Assembly (NCBI RefSeq): GCF_965363235.1
Contig: NC_134844.1
Coordinates: 51,704,872-51,768,871, forward strand
Direction of reading: 5' to 3'
DNA: 64,000 nucleotides
Source of the DNA: Mytilus galloprovincialis
Lineage: Eukaryota; Mollusca; Bivalvia; Mytilida; Mytilidae
The notes under the pieces were generated by a model. The model did no database searches. It was not told the origin of the DNA and saw nothing but the letters and a program-made list of their open reading frames with translations. The position numbers and the translations under genes were made by a program. Shown in pieces: positions 1 to 11,900 of the stretch (the stretch's first letter is position 1; each line of letters starts with the position of its first letter).

Positions 1-2557
1 CTTGCTGAAATAAACCTGACATGAAATTTGATCCCTGGTCGGACTGTATAGACTTGGGAAGTCCTACTAATGTGAAAAATTTGATCAGAGCTTTGACGAT
101 AGTAGTTGTCTTGATATTTCTGAGCGGAATAGCCTCAGGAAAGCGGGTAGATGTACACATGATTGTTAATAAATACGCATTTCCAGTCTTGGTCTTTGGT
201 AAAGGTCCAACGCAGTCAATTAAAACTCTGCTGAAAGGTTCGCCAAAGGCTGGAATAGGCAGAAGTGGTGCTGGTGGTATTTTCTGGTTAGGCTTACCAA
301 CAAGCTGGCATATATGACATGATTTGCAGTATTCTGCAACATCATTTCAAAGTCTTGGCCAGTAGAAATGCTGTAAGATCTTAAGGCAAGTCTTCCTTAT
401 ACATAAGTGTCCAGCCAAGGGGGTGTCATGGGCAAGACCAATAATTTCTTGCCGATAATCTTTAGGCACCACCACTTGGTATACCACTCTCCATTCCTCC
501 TCTGGGGTAGCAGCAGGAGGTCTCCACTTCCTCATTAAAATGCCGTCCTGATGGAAATAGCATTCAGCCTCTTTTTCTGCCTCCTCCTGTGGTTGAGCCC
601 TCTTGCGGAGCTGAAGAACCTCAGTGTCTTTATTTTGTTCTTCGAAAAGGTTCTTTCTGTTTAATCCATGGCTGTTAACGTCTGACCATGGCATACTAAC
701 ATTCTTGTTAACCCTAGGTGGTCTTACTATGGCCTTTTCTGAGCCACCAGGACCTTCAATGTCAGCTATGAAAGTGTCAGAAAGGTCCATGTAATCAAAC
801 TTGTCTTCTTGCAAATTCTCATCTTGTTGTTTTCTAGTCATCGCCCTAGTAACAACACAAGCTGAATATAATTCAGCATCATCTTCAGGTGAATTAACAT
901 CCACCACCGGTTCACTGGTAACAATTGGTTCAGCAACCACTTTGTTCCTAGCTAGATCATTTCCTAGCAATAATGTAACACCCTCAACAGGGAGATTAGG
1001 ACGAACACCCACAACAACTGGTCCAGTTATCAAATCTGGCTTCAGATAAATACGATGGAGATGAACATCTATACAACCTTACTCTACACCTTGTAACAAA
1101 ACGGAGGCACCAACAGAGGTCTTCTCAGACAAAAGCAACACACCTTCTAACAATAAAGACTGAGAAGCTCCAGTGTCCCGTAAAATCTTAATAGGCTGAA
1201 GGGTGGTATCATCAACAATAGCAACAAACCCATCGGACTAAAAGGGTTTATATTCCTCCATATAATCACAAAAACTGGACTTAAAAAGCCTGACTCGCAG
1301 GACATTTCAACGTACTGGTAATATAAGGTGTCGTACAAGCACTGGTCTTCGGCTTATTATCTCGTTCATTCTTCTTCTGGAGTCTAAAAAAATCAGCCAT
1401 CAGGTGACCATTTTTCTTACAATAAGCACAAATCAGTGACTTCTTCTCAAAAGTATCAAATTTTGGACTAGATATATTATAACTGGACTGACTCTTATTC
1501 TGTGCAACAGGCTTACTATCAGTACGCTCAGTGCTTTGATTTTTGTAATTTCCACTGGAAGTATAAACATTTTGACTTTTGAAACTTCTTTTATGTGAAA
1601 TAGTATAGTTATCTGAAATAACAGCTGCATCATGTATTGACTTAACAGTTTTGTCGTCTAAATGTGTTTTGTATTCTAAATGAACACATTGTTTGAACTC
1701 TTCTAATAACATCAATTGTCTCAGGTTATCAAAATTGTTATCTGTTTTCTTTGAAGTAAGCCATTTATCAAATAGATCTTCTTTTTCCCGAGCAAATTCC
1801 ACATAGGTTTGCGAATCAAACTTTTTATAAGATCTAAATTTCTGTCTATATGCTTCTGGTACTAGCTCATAGGCTTTCAAAACTTCCTGTTTCACCGTGT
1901 CATAATCAGAACTTTTAGTCCAATACGGCATTGGCCATTTCAAATTATTAGCAATTTTCTCAAACTGTGGAAAATATTTATCGACTGTTTTTTTCACAAA
2001 ATTTTGGAACCAAACGTATATTTTTTGCTGCATCAAAATAATCTGATTTTGGCTGGACTTTAGTAATGCTTTCTTCTTTGACCATTTCAATTTTCATTTT
2101 CTCAATCTCCAGCCTTTCCCTCATTTCAAGTTCTGCCTGTTTTAATTTAAGTTCATCTTGCTTTAATTTGAATTCATCTTCTTTTTCTTGTTTATCCATT
2201 TCCAATCTTTCCTTCATTTCCAGTTCTTTTAATCTAAGTTCATGTTCTAATTCAAGTTGTTTTAATTCAAAGGCGTCTACATTTTCAACCTTAAGATCAA
2301 GAGCCTCTTTACCTAAAATTTCTGCGTCAACTAATTTGTCTATAACCATTTTTTTTATAATTTGTTTTCTCATAGATACTTTAAAAACTAATTTCAGTTG
2401 ATTAGCAAGCAACACTAATTCCTCTTTCTTTAAATTATCAAAACTCTCCAGGTCTGGCGTTTTCAAAAATTTATCAGTATCAAATGCCATTTTGTAGAAT
2501 TTTGTTGGCCAGTTATAATGAAAATACTAAACAAATTTTGAATAAAATATTTTCAAG

Positions 2558-2575
2558 ATCCCGGACGAGCCCCCA
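2558..2575 (-). promoter_or_regulatory. Primer-binding site of tRNA-Pro type
   Basis: On the minus strand this reads TGGGGGCTCGTCCGGGAT, the 18-nt site complementary to the 3' end of tRNA-Pro and the same site used by murine leukaemia virus. It lies seven bases inside the LTR end, which fixes the element's orientation and the inner LTR boundary. Confidence 0.9.
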
Positions 2576-2582
2576 ATATTTC

Positions 2583-2900
2583 TGTTACTGCCAGAAATCG
2601 CCTTTAAATTGTAGCCAACAAAAGACACAAAGCAATACTAAAACTTAACAATATCTATTATACAAAAGTTTACAAGAAGTATTTTACAAATATTACTGAT
2701 AACTTAACTGTCAAAATACGAGTCCACTCTTTTTTCTGTATCTGTATCCGGAAATCTTTCGGAATCCAATCTGAATATTATGTTCACTACTAAGGTCACA
2801 ATCCAGTATGATGTTGTTTGTAGAATAAAAGTGTCAATCCAAATGCTAATGTCTATCAATGTCTAAGTATAAGTCTAATTCTAATTATGAGAGTTTAACT
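2583..2900 (-). repeat. 5' LTR of the Ty3/gypsy element (outer end uncertain)
   Basis: The inner boundary is placed at 2583, where the plus strand reads TGTTACTG, so the LTR ends in CAGTAACA on its own strand just before the primer site. The partner LTR is outside the window, so the outer end cannot be fixed. It must lie before the TA microsatellite at about 2911-2934, after which a different repeat starts. Confidence 0.6.
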
Positions 2901-2934
2901 TTAGTGTCTGTATATATATATATATATATATATA

Positions 2935-4194
2935 CGAGTCTAAATTGAAAACTACGTTCAAACCTATGACTGCGTTGGATAAAAACCGCAATTTTTATAC
3001 GTGTGCATGTCAAACAAATTTCGTTGTAGAAGGGTCTAACAACAGCACAAACAACATTTTCCAAAAGACCAAAAGAGGGAAAAGTATATTTAAACAAAAC
3101 GCATTTGACTAACAGGTCGAACAACTAATGTTCTTTAACCCTGCTGACTGCCATTGCCGATTGCCAAATAAAATTGATCACAAGATGTAACAAAATGGAT
3201 CTCAATATAAATTTAATACGTCACAGATAAAAAAATAAAAAAATTGTTAACTTGTGGACAGGATGTTGTGCCACAAACATTCGGTGTCAATATTTCTTTA
3301 GTACACCATATCCGGATTTCGACAATAAATGTCTCTTCAGTGATGTTAGGGATCGAAACGGTATTTGGAGGCCATATAAAAAGTACCCTCATTTTTAGAG
3401 AAAGTACCCTCATTTTTAGATTAACTCTTGAATTTTAAGAGTCAATATATAGGATGAACGGATCATATAAACCGGAGGGAAAATATGATACATGCCCAAA
3501 CAAAATTTATAAACGAGTCTAAATTGAAAACTACGTTCAAACCTATGACTGCGTTGGATAAAAACCGCAATTTTTATACGTGTGCATGTCAAACAAATTT
3601 CGTTGTAGAAGGGTCTAAAAACAGCACAAACAACATTTTCCAAAAGACCAAAAGAGTGAAAAAGTATATTTAAACAAAACGCATTTGACTAACAAGTCGA
3701 ACAACTAATGTTCTTTAACCCTGCTGACTGCCATTGCCGATTGCCAAATAAAATTGATCACAAGATGTAACAAAATGGATCTCAATATAAATCTAATACG
3801 TCACAGAAAAAAAAAATGTTAACTTGTGGACAGGATGTTGTGCCACAAACATTCGGTGTCAATATTTCTTTAGTACACCATATCCGGATTTCGACAATAA
3901 ATGTCTCTTCAGTGATGTTAGGGATCGAAACGGTATTTGGAAGGCCATATAAAAAGTACCCTCATTTTTAGAGAAAGTACCCTCATTTTTAGATTAACTC
4001 TTGAATTTTAAGAGTCAATATATAGAATGAACGGATCATATAAACCGGAGGGAAAATATGATACATGCCCAAACAAAATTTATAAACGAGTCTAAATTGA
4101 AAACTACGTTCAAACCTATGACTGCGTTGGATAAAAACCGCAATCTTTATACGTGTGCATGTCAAACAAATTTCGTTGTAGAAGGGTCTAAAAA
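2935..4194 (+). repeat. 575-bp tandem repeat, two full units and a partial third
   Basis: Units start at 2935, 3514 and 4087 with the same bases CGAGTCTAAATTGAAAAC, so the periods are 579 and 573 bp. The first junction has a TA microsatellite on its left. Units are nearly identical, including a non-coding block with the doubled phrase AGTACCCTCATTTTTAGA at the end of each unit. The third unit stops after about 108 bases, where an inverted copy begins. Short open frames inside are chance. Another copy lies at 6319-6880, directly after a SINE head. Confidence 0.9.
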
Positions 4195-4195
4195 A

Positions 4196-4476
4196 TCCGG
4201 ATATGGTGTACTAAAGAAATATTGACACCGAATGTTTGTGGCACAACATCCTGTCCACAAGTTAACAATTTTTTTTTTTCTGTGACGTATTAAATTTATA
4301 TTGAGATCCATTTTGTTACATCTTGTGATCAATTTTATTTGGCAATCGGCAATGGCAGTCAGCAGGGTTAAAGAACATTAGTTGTTCGACCTGTTAGTCA
4401 AATGCGTTTTGTTTAAATATACTTTTTCACTCTTTTGGTCTTTTGGAAAATGTTGTTTGTGCTGTTTTTAGACCCT
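4196..4476 (-). repeat. Inverted partial copy of the 575-bp repeat
   Basis: This stretch is the reverse complement of about 3616-3895 in the preceding array (from TCCGGATATGGTGTAC to GTTTTTAGACCC). It abuts the truncated third direct unit, so the locus can fold into a stem of about 280 bp with one spacer unit. The similarity is high, so the rearrangement looks recent. Confidence 0.85.
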
Positions 4477-5690
4477 ATATATATAGATATAGTTGTCACG
4501 GAAATCTCTAGAACATTCTATAAATGGAAAGTTCTAGAGAAGTATAACGGAAGTTTCTGGAAAAATGTAGAAGTTTAAATTACGCATCTTTAATAAGGAT
4601 CATTCTAGAATCGTCAAATAGAAAGTTCCAATCATTCCATAAGTATTTGTGATTGTTCCAGTGATTTCTAAAACTGCACAGTTATAAGATTATTTGGTAA
4701 ACAACTATCAGGCCATACAACACAAATTAGGCCAACATAAATAAACATATGATTACAATATCATAACACGTGCAAGTTATGTAATTTACTGTACACATTA
4801 TGCCATAAATGTAATAAGCAATAACACAAAATATTTTTACAGATTAAAATATTGTGGGTTCATTAAATGGCTCTTATTATATATCTTTCTTTCCAGTTTT
4901 ACTTTTAAGAAATTTTAAAGGAATTTTCGATTAATTTTGGGACGATTGAACTGACATTAATTTTGATGTGCTAGCATCCTCTTAGAAAAAAACGCAGCCA
5001 TATTTAACCCAATTCAATAGATAACAAGGGTATATTCAGGAATACGAATTTTGTTCATCCTACCTTTTTTCTTTAGGTTGCATTTCTGTAAATATTGACA
5101 ATGCAATTTCCCATAGGAACTCTTTTTACGGCTAAAACTGTACCACTTTTACTATGAGGTTTTGAAAAAAATCTTATCCTAGAAATAAAAGTTCATATGC
5201 ACCACAACTGTTTTCAAAGGTCAAAATATAGGGCTGTGCGGCATATTTTCAACGTTTATATGCCCTGAACTTCTCAGAGTTTAAACTAACACTAATTTTC
5301 TAGCTACCCCTACCTCGAATGAAAGGTTACCAGAGATTTCAATGTAAACAATATGCACATGTATATTTACTGGTAACATTCCCAAGTTATGTCTCTGTGA
5401 GACGGAACACAGAGAGCATAACTGGGAACCAGTATTTAAACAAAATTAATTTTCTATGAATATTCAAGATCTCCCCAAAAGAGGCGTGTTTTGAGAAACA
5501 GCTGTATTTACAAAGTGCAACCTTAAGCATGTTTAGGGTCCTATATTAATTTTGTACTTTTCTCTGCATTTGGAAGAGACAGCCTTTTAAACATATGGAC
5601 TCGTACATAACATTTTCCAGATATAATTTGTTATTTTGAGTGTTCTAAATGATACCACATTATTTTTGTTTGAACTTAACCTTATATATA
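4477..5690. other. Non-coding stretch, no gene recognised
   Basis: AT-rich sequence without a convincing exon. A 12-bp inverted pair, TATAGTTGTCAC near 4487 and GTGACAACTATA near 5709, brackets it and could be the ends of an unknown element of about 1.2 kb. No target duplication is seen, so this is weak. Confidence 0.4.
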
Positions 5691-5791
5691 TATAAGTACG
5701 TCCGAGTCAGTGACAACTATACAAGATAAGATACAGTCACAGAAAATAATTATATTCATAAGTACGTCTGAGTCAGTGACAACTCTACAAC
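5691..5791 (+). repeat. 67-bp direct repeat leading into a palindrome
   Basis: The phrase ATAAGTACGTC(C/T)GAGTCAG with the following GTGACAAC occurs at about 5691 and again at about 5758. The second copy is part of the left arm of the large palindrome, so the palindrome seems to have formed within an older copy of the same sequence. Confidence 0.7.
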
Positions 5792-5978
5792 AGATTTATC
5801 CATGGGATCGCCGTCAATGATGGTGATACACAGAGCCATGTATTACCATCATTGATGGCGATCCGACAGAGCCATGTATCACCATCATTGATGGCGATCC
5901 GATGGATAAATCTGTTGTAGAGTTGTCACTGACTCAGACGTACTTATGAATATAATTATTTTCTGTGACTGTATCTTA
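5727..5978. repeat. Near-perfect palindrome, 103-bp arms
   Basis: Left arm 5727-5829 and right arm 5876-5978 are reverse complements with only two mismatches, separated by 46 bases. The centre carries a 36-bp direct repeat starting ACAGAGCCATGTAT, present twice (about 5830 and 5866). Arms this alike imply recent origin or gene conversion. It could extrude as a cruciform. No coding potential. Confidence 0.95.
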
Positions 5979-6131
5979 CATAAATTTGTAGGATCCTTTA
6001 CTATAGATAATTTAGCTGATCTGTAACAATAACATCTCCATGCCTTATATATCATGTACTGTTGTACGCCGCTAGATTAAAACTGACGTGGAAAGGTAAC
6101 ACATGCCCACCGAAAGCTTTACTTTTGTGAA

Positions 6132-6318
6132 GCCCAGGTGGTCGTGTGGTCTAGCGGGACGGCTGCAGTGCAGGCGATTTGGTGTCACGATATCACAGTA
6201 GCATGGGTTCGAATCCCGGCGAGGGAAGAACCAAAAATTTGCGAAAGCAAATTTACAGATCTAACATTGTTTGGTTGATGTTTAGACGAGTTGTATATAT
6301 ATAAATATATATATAAAC
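6132..6318 (+). mobile_element. tRNA-derived SINE
   Basis: The head shows the two internal RNA polymerase III promoter boxes: A box TGGTCTAGCGG at 6147-6157 and B box GTTCGAATC at 6207-6215. It continues with a non-tRNA body and a TA-rich stretch (about 6290-6315). It is followed without a gap by a copy of the 575-bp repeat. It is not a functional tRNA: the acceptor ends do not pair and the A-B spacing is long. Confidence 0.8.
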
Positions 6319-6880
6319 GAGTTTAAATTGAAAACTACGTTCAAACCTATGATTGCGTTGGATAAAAACCGCAATTTGTATACGTGTGCATGTAAAACAA
6401 ATTTCGTTGTAGAAGGGTCTAAATACAGCACAAACAACATTTTCCAAAAGACCAAAAAAGTGAAAAAGTATATTTAAACAAAACGCATTTGACTAACAGG
6501 TCGAACAACTGATGTTCTTTAACCCTGCTGACTGCCATTCGCGATTGGCAAATTAAGTTGATCACACGATGTAACAAAATGGATCTTAATATAAATTTAA
6601 TACTAAACAGAAAACAATCAACGCGTGGCCACGATGTTATGCTACAAACATAAGGAGTCAATATTTTTTTTTTTATTTTTTTTTTTTACTTCAGATCCGG
6701 ATTTCGACAATAAATGTCTCTTCAGTGATGTCAGGGATCGAAACGGTATTTGGAAGGCCATATAAAAAGTACCCTCATTTTTAGATAGACTCTTGAATTT
6801 TAAGAGTCAATATAGGATGAACGGATCCTATTAACCGGAGGGAAAATATGATACAAGCCCAAACAGTCAATATAGGATGA
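6319..6880 (+). repeat. Diverged copy of the 575-bp repeat, fused to the SINE
   Basis: Starts with the same phrase as the array at 2935 (AAATTGAAAACTACGTTCAA) and follows it through the AGTACCCTCATTTTTAGA block, with more changes than the array units show between themselves. Its position directly after the SINE's TA stretch matches the TA microsatellite before the array, suggesting that the 575-bp unit is a SINE tail that has also multiplied alone. Confidence 0.8.
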
Positions 6881-7728
6881 TCATATATATACGTTACATG
6901 AAATATTGTTATAAATTGCAAACTTTGTAGACAAAATAATTTAAACAACAATTTTATTATTTTCATTGTTTTCATTGTGTTTCAATAAGTAAATGATTTT
7001 GGTTTAAACAACTGTTTCCGGGACAGAGATACAAGTCAATGTTTTTACAGAACAATCTCTTATATTTATGTGGAAACTAATTTCAAAGAGAATTTATGCA
7101 TGCATCTTCAAGCTTCAAAATGATAAAACAGACCAAAATCAGTAGTTTTGTAACACTTTGTATTTCATAAAAATCATTTTAAGTATTTTTTCTGAATTCT
7201 GTCAAGTTAAAGCTAATATTTTACTATCAATACTAAGCTAATCAACATACATATACGAGCATAAAGATGTACTGTATCGAAATGCACGATATGAAGTGCT
7301 CCTAGCTTGTATGCCTACATGAATAATTATAAATACTCAAAAAAAAATAAGATAACATTTATTTTGGGAAAAATGTCTAAATGAGCTTGTTCTAAAAAAT
7401 CAATTATAATGTTTTAAAACATAAGGAAACGGTAAATGTTTCATCTACCAAAGTTTTGGGTCATATTAAATAGTAAGACAGCACTAAAAAATAGTGAGGA
7501 ATCTTTTGATTTATATCTTTGAATATCATTCTTCAGTACCCCCAAAGATTTGTGTACAATTAAAGTAACCATTAGAAACATAGTACACAAGACAACATTC
7601 CGACTTTTTGATTTAATAAATTTGTACATTTCTTGGTTCATCGGGTTAGAAACAATACACATTTTCACTTCATCGCACGTATATGAATACTGCGTTATGT
7701 ATGCGTATCCTAATACTTCAGTCAATAT
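6881..7728. repeat. Interspersed repeat segment related to 49830-50033
   Basis: About 6890-7000 and 7581-7690 share phrases with 49830-49920 and 49914-50033 (for example TAGTACACAAGACA and TTCATCGGGTTAGAAACAA). The pieces are therefore two copies of one element, here ending beside a fold-back hairpin. A 113-codon minus-strand open frame (7441-7782) crosses this segment. It has a hydrophobic stretch but no domain I recognise, and I do not call it a gene. Confidence 0.5.
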
Positions 7729-7871
7729 AGAATAATACATGGCAAAATCAGTATCGCATGCTGTATCACCACGAGAAACCAATATCAGTTCCGAGGGCTG
7801 AAGGTCCCGAGGTCTAATATTGGTCGAGATGGGATACAGTATGCGATACGGACTTTGCCATGTATTATTCT
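7729..7871. repeat. Fold-back (hairpin) element, about 65-bp arms
   Basis: The left arm begins AGAATAATACATGGCAAAAT and the right arm ends with its imperfect reverse complement at 7871. The loop region reads CCGAGGGCTGAAGGTCCCGAGG, itself a small inverted repeat. A second hairpin at 57844-57982 has a closely similar apex although the arms differ. Confidence 0.8.
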
Positions 7872-8855
7872 GTTTATCATATATTTTAATAGAATCAGAC
7901 TCATGGGATATCCATTGTTTTTTTTTTTTTTATCTTCCGAAATTATTGTTCGCTAGCTTCAGCCTGGTGAAATTATAAGCTAGAAAATAACTTTTATGAT
8001 TTTCCTGTATTTTTCCAGCTGACCTTTTTTATAGACTTCCTTATTTGATTAATATCAACATCGTAATGTCCCCTATAATCTTACTACATTCTCAATATAC
8101 CTTAAAGACCATTTATTGAAATGCATTCACTAACGATACTGTCCTATTATTTCAAATAAATTTAATATTTATCAAATAAAAATCGATAAGATGAAGAAAT
8201 GTTTAAAGGTTTATTGTTTATTTGGCGATTATATTTTTCATTTTAATTTTCTGACGAGGTGAACAGCAGCAAGACAATTTTTCTTGATAGTTTGCTATCA
8301 ATTCTAACCAAATCAAAATCGTAAAAATTTGCATTTGTGTTTAATCCATCAGGTAATGAAAACAAACTTAACTAAAATTAAGACAAAATGAACAATAAAA
8401 CTTTAGAATATTTAGAAATACATCTTATTGTGTCTTTTTTATATATAAAAATCACTAGTAATTTACTGGGTAGTTATATTAGGGAAAATATTTCATTGGA
8501 AACATTGTTATATAAAATGCTATAATATCTGTTCCTATTGGACAAAATAGTCGTTACCTTTAGGAACAAATACTGTAACAAATATTCGAAAGGAAAATAT
8601 ACATGTTGCACTTATTTTGCCAATCGCATTGGAAGGAGTCACATGCACAGAATGACAATCCTGGATCCGCCTCTGGGAATAGATTTGGAAAAAAAATATT
8701 CATTATAATTAATTATAGTTAATTAACTTACAATTCAATATTTTTTTTTAAATATATGCTTTCAGAAAACACTGTTTTGTATACAGTTAACATAGAGATA
8801 AAAGCATAAAAAAGGTATATTGATGGTTATTATTATTGTCATTGTTATTATTCAG
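7872..8855 (+). other. Intron or 5' flank of gene 1, paralogous to gene 2 intron
   Basis: From about 8480 to the splice acceptor the sequence aligns with 57100-57491 of gene 2 (shared phrases include TATGCTTTCAGAAAACACTG and AAAGGTATATTGAT). No exon matching the WSC cassette or CTLD1a was found in 1-8855, so the 5' part of gene 1 lies outside the window or has been lost. Confidence 0.75.
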
Positions 8856-8969
8856 TGAACGTCAGTAGGCAGTACCGGATTGGAAATTGCTTAAGTGTAA
8901 CAATTTCTCCAGGTCAAAAGAAGTTTAAAGCAAACCCGTGCGAAACGAAGTTCAAACCTTTGTGTACTG
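8856..8969 (+). CDS. Gene 1 exon: CTLD1 second half
   Basis: Acceptor TTATTCAG and donor GTAAGA; phase 1 at both ends, 114 nt. It encodes a segment beginning VNVSRQYRIGNC with cysteines in GNC, NPC and the final PLC, the spacing of C2, C3 and C4 of a C-type lectin-like fold. It matches the gene 2 exon 57492-57605 in length and nearly throughout in residues. An N-glycosylation site (NVS) lies near its start. Confidence 0.85.
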
Positions 8970-11900
8970 GTAAGAATCATCTGTTATCTCCGGCACTTAA
9001 AATAGTTAGCATTTTGTTTGTCACAAAACTTGTTTATTGTATTTTATTCTGTATAGCTGGTATAGATTAACATTGATAATTTGAACGAGAAAATAACACC
9101 TTTTACTTCTATTAGAAACTATTAAGTAAATCTACATAACACAAAACACCGTTTTACAAACATCTGTGATACATACAAGTATTAAGACATTATAAACTAT
9201 CGATAGGCCAATTTAAAATAGTACTTTAGTTGTAAGTATTTGATTAGTTAGAAAATGTATGAAAAGTTATATACTTTGTATGTGTTTGTCCCTTTTCTCT
9301 AAGTTTCATAGTACAAAATATGTTAAAGACTAACAGATACGTATCAGCGTTTTTTTTATTTTATTTTAAATAAGTTTTTATTTTCATTGAATTTGCGTAA
9401 CGTTCTTTGAAAACAATTCAAATGAATGAACACTTTGAAGAAAAATTACCATGGAAATACCCAAAGTGCAAAAGAACGAAATGTATGACGATGGGCAATA
9501 GTAGATAAAACTGTATTCCTGAAGAAAAAAAATGGAGCATTTAAATTATTTACGTCACATGTGAATAGAAATTAAATCAACTGAAATGTTTTTACTATAC
9601 AGTAAGTTATTTTATTATACTTCACGTTAAAATGCCATATTTTGATTGGCTAAGACAAGGGTGTCAATTTACTCTATCACATTGCTGAGCGGGTGACATT
9701 TTTTTTAAATGTTACCCTCTCGTCTACACCAATCAGAAATCGATAGTTCAAAGAAAATTGAATTGAATTTACATCAAGGAATTACAAACAAAGCTTAAGT
9801 TCTATGTTTTGGCTCAGATTTTATCATCGACTGTTAAAATAAATAAAATAAAACATCTTGCTTGACTTTTGTTGTTTTTTTCTAATGCATGTAACGTTGT
9901 TATGAACGTGACGTCATAGAAAATACTTTTTAAAATAAAAGTAATGTGTAAAAGCCAATAATGATAGGACATTCAGTATAATAAATTAAATAACACATAG
10001 CTGAGAGGGTGATAGAGCAGATTGGAACCCCTCGAAAAGGCATTGTCAACCTTGGCTTATTATTGTTATTTATATAATATATTTATGTAGTATTTACATA
10101 AGTGTATTTTGTTACTTAAAACGTTTAATTCTCGGGTTTCATATCAAACTGGCTTTAAAATGATAAATTGTTTTTATGACTTCTAGCATCTGCGTTTTTC
10201 GGAGTTGATTAGTAACTAATTGTTTTTAATTTTAAGGACAAAATTCAAGACCTATCTACAAGAATTACCTTGCAAATGATTGGGCTACCTCTTTCAAAAA
10301 ATGTTCGTCATATGGATTTGTTGCATATGATATAATTAAACAGTCGAACAATTTGACCAGAGGAAACTTCTGGCTAGGTAGTCTCAGAAGGCCAATGATT
10401 CACCGTTCTGCTGGTATGTTTTGTAAACAGTAAACATGATTGGTTTTCTGAACTTATAAAGGATTATGAAGATAACAAGGAAAATAATATCGAGATATAT
10501 AATTGTATATCCTTTCATTCAAAACTTAATAGGCCAACTTTATGTCGACTGTTGTCTGCTCTTTGGAAGGGTTGTTGTCCCTTTGGCATAATTCCCATTT
10601 CCATTATATTCTTAATTTTATAATGTCGAAAATAAATAAATTTCAAGGTAAAAACATGCCTTAGAAAAAGTTCATGAGACCAAGATCACATGTTAAATTT
10701 AATTCATCAACCTTTTGTTTTCGAAATATTCCAAACACCGTTCCAACCATACATCATGTTTGGCAGAGTTCATTTAACATTTACCTCATTCTCATTATTA
10801 TATAATCTTCATAGTAAATTTTATAAAAGGTTTAAGTTGTGTGATCTGTAGAATAATTTAATTTATAGTACTTTTTTTTTTAAAAACACAACAATACCAA
10901 ACAGAGTATTTACCGACTTAGTTTTTTGTTAAATCCTCGCAACATACAGCTTCTCTACCCTTTACACGTGTATTTCCAACTCTATATTTACAGACATAGT
11001 TCAAAAAGCAGGCATCATTTGTTTAATTCAAAAAATTGCATGATAATTTTTTTGAAAGTCACAGGAAAAAAAGTCACTGGACATTAAGTCAGAAATTAGA
11101 AGAAAAAAAAAATGAGTCACACATAATTTGTTGACAATTGTTCAAATATATAAGGGAAAGGTCTTGAAATACTTCCTTTGTATTGAATTTTTCATTAATT
11201 TTATATGTGGATTCGTTAGACAACTAGAGTGCAAAATGCATGGTAGGGCTCAAAAAGAGAAACACGGTCATATTTTAAAACTCTGCCTTAGATCATAAAA
11301 ACAATTAACTTATACAATCAATATTGAACTTTGAAAGACAAGTGCATGTGGAAGTTACTTATTCCCTATTAGAGCTTTCTTACTTCATTGACAAAAGGTA
11401 CGTATGCTTGACGAATCATACGTAATGCGGGGTTCACACATTGCCGATTATTGCTCCCGTTTGAGATCAGACAGCAATACGACTCAAAAAGTGGAAAAGT
11501 CGGGTTAGTATCCTCAATTATCTGGAGTGTCCTATCATTGTCTGAACGCAGTCGTTTTAGTTCGTAACAGATTCCTACGGGTCGGGAAGGGTCCGAATAG
11601 TTCGGCAAAGCATCCCGACAGTTAGGCGCGTCCCGTAACATTCGGGGCAACTCAGACGATTTTGTCTAGTCGGATTACAATCGTGGCTATGTCTTGACAG
11701 ATTCTGCTGTATCGGATTGAATTCCGAACAATGTCTTGTGTATTCTGGACGGTGTCCTGTGGAACGGGAATGATCTGGAGTAATTTTTCATAGCTGTTTT
11801 TCTGCCGATTGAGTCCAGATTGCATCCAGATCTTGTCGATTGCGAACCGTTTTTTGCCGAAACCGTTCCGAAACAGTCCCGTTATTAATACGAAATTCGT

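Larger units (their letters stand above)
1..2900 (-). mobile_element. Decayed Ty3/gypsy LTR retrotransposon, Gmr1-like domain order
   Basis: Fossil element read on the minus strand and cut by the left window edge. Parts in order: 5' LTR (from about 2900 down to 2583), primer-binding site (2558-2575), gag (about 2490-1290, with a long charged coiled-coil stretch and a CCHC-type zinc knuckle), aspartic protease (about 1200-930, with a DTGAS active-site motif and an LLGNDLA motif), then integrase (HHCC zinc-binding region near 350-450 and the start of the catalytic core down to position 1). No reverse transcriptase fits between protease and integrase, which is the order known for Gmr1-type Ty3/gypsy elements. 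The coding part is broken in several places, so it looks inactive. The 3' part lies outside the window and the outer LTR end is uncertain. Confidence 0.85.

Noticed and set aside
801-1049. Plus-strand frames opposite the retroelement
   Set aside because: They are shadows of the minus-strand gag and protease-integrase region.
6147-6220. A functional tRNA gene
   Set aside because: Both polymerase III boxes are present, but the arms do not fold into a cloverleaf and a SINE body follows. The same applies at 18511, 18984 and 61214.
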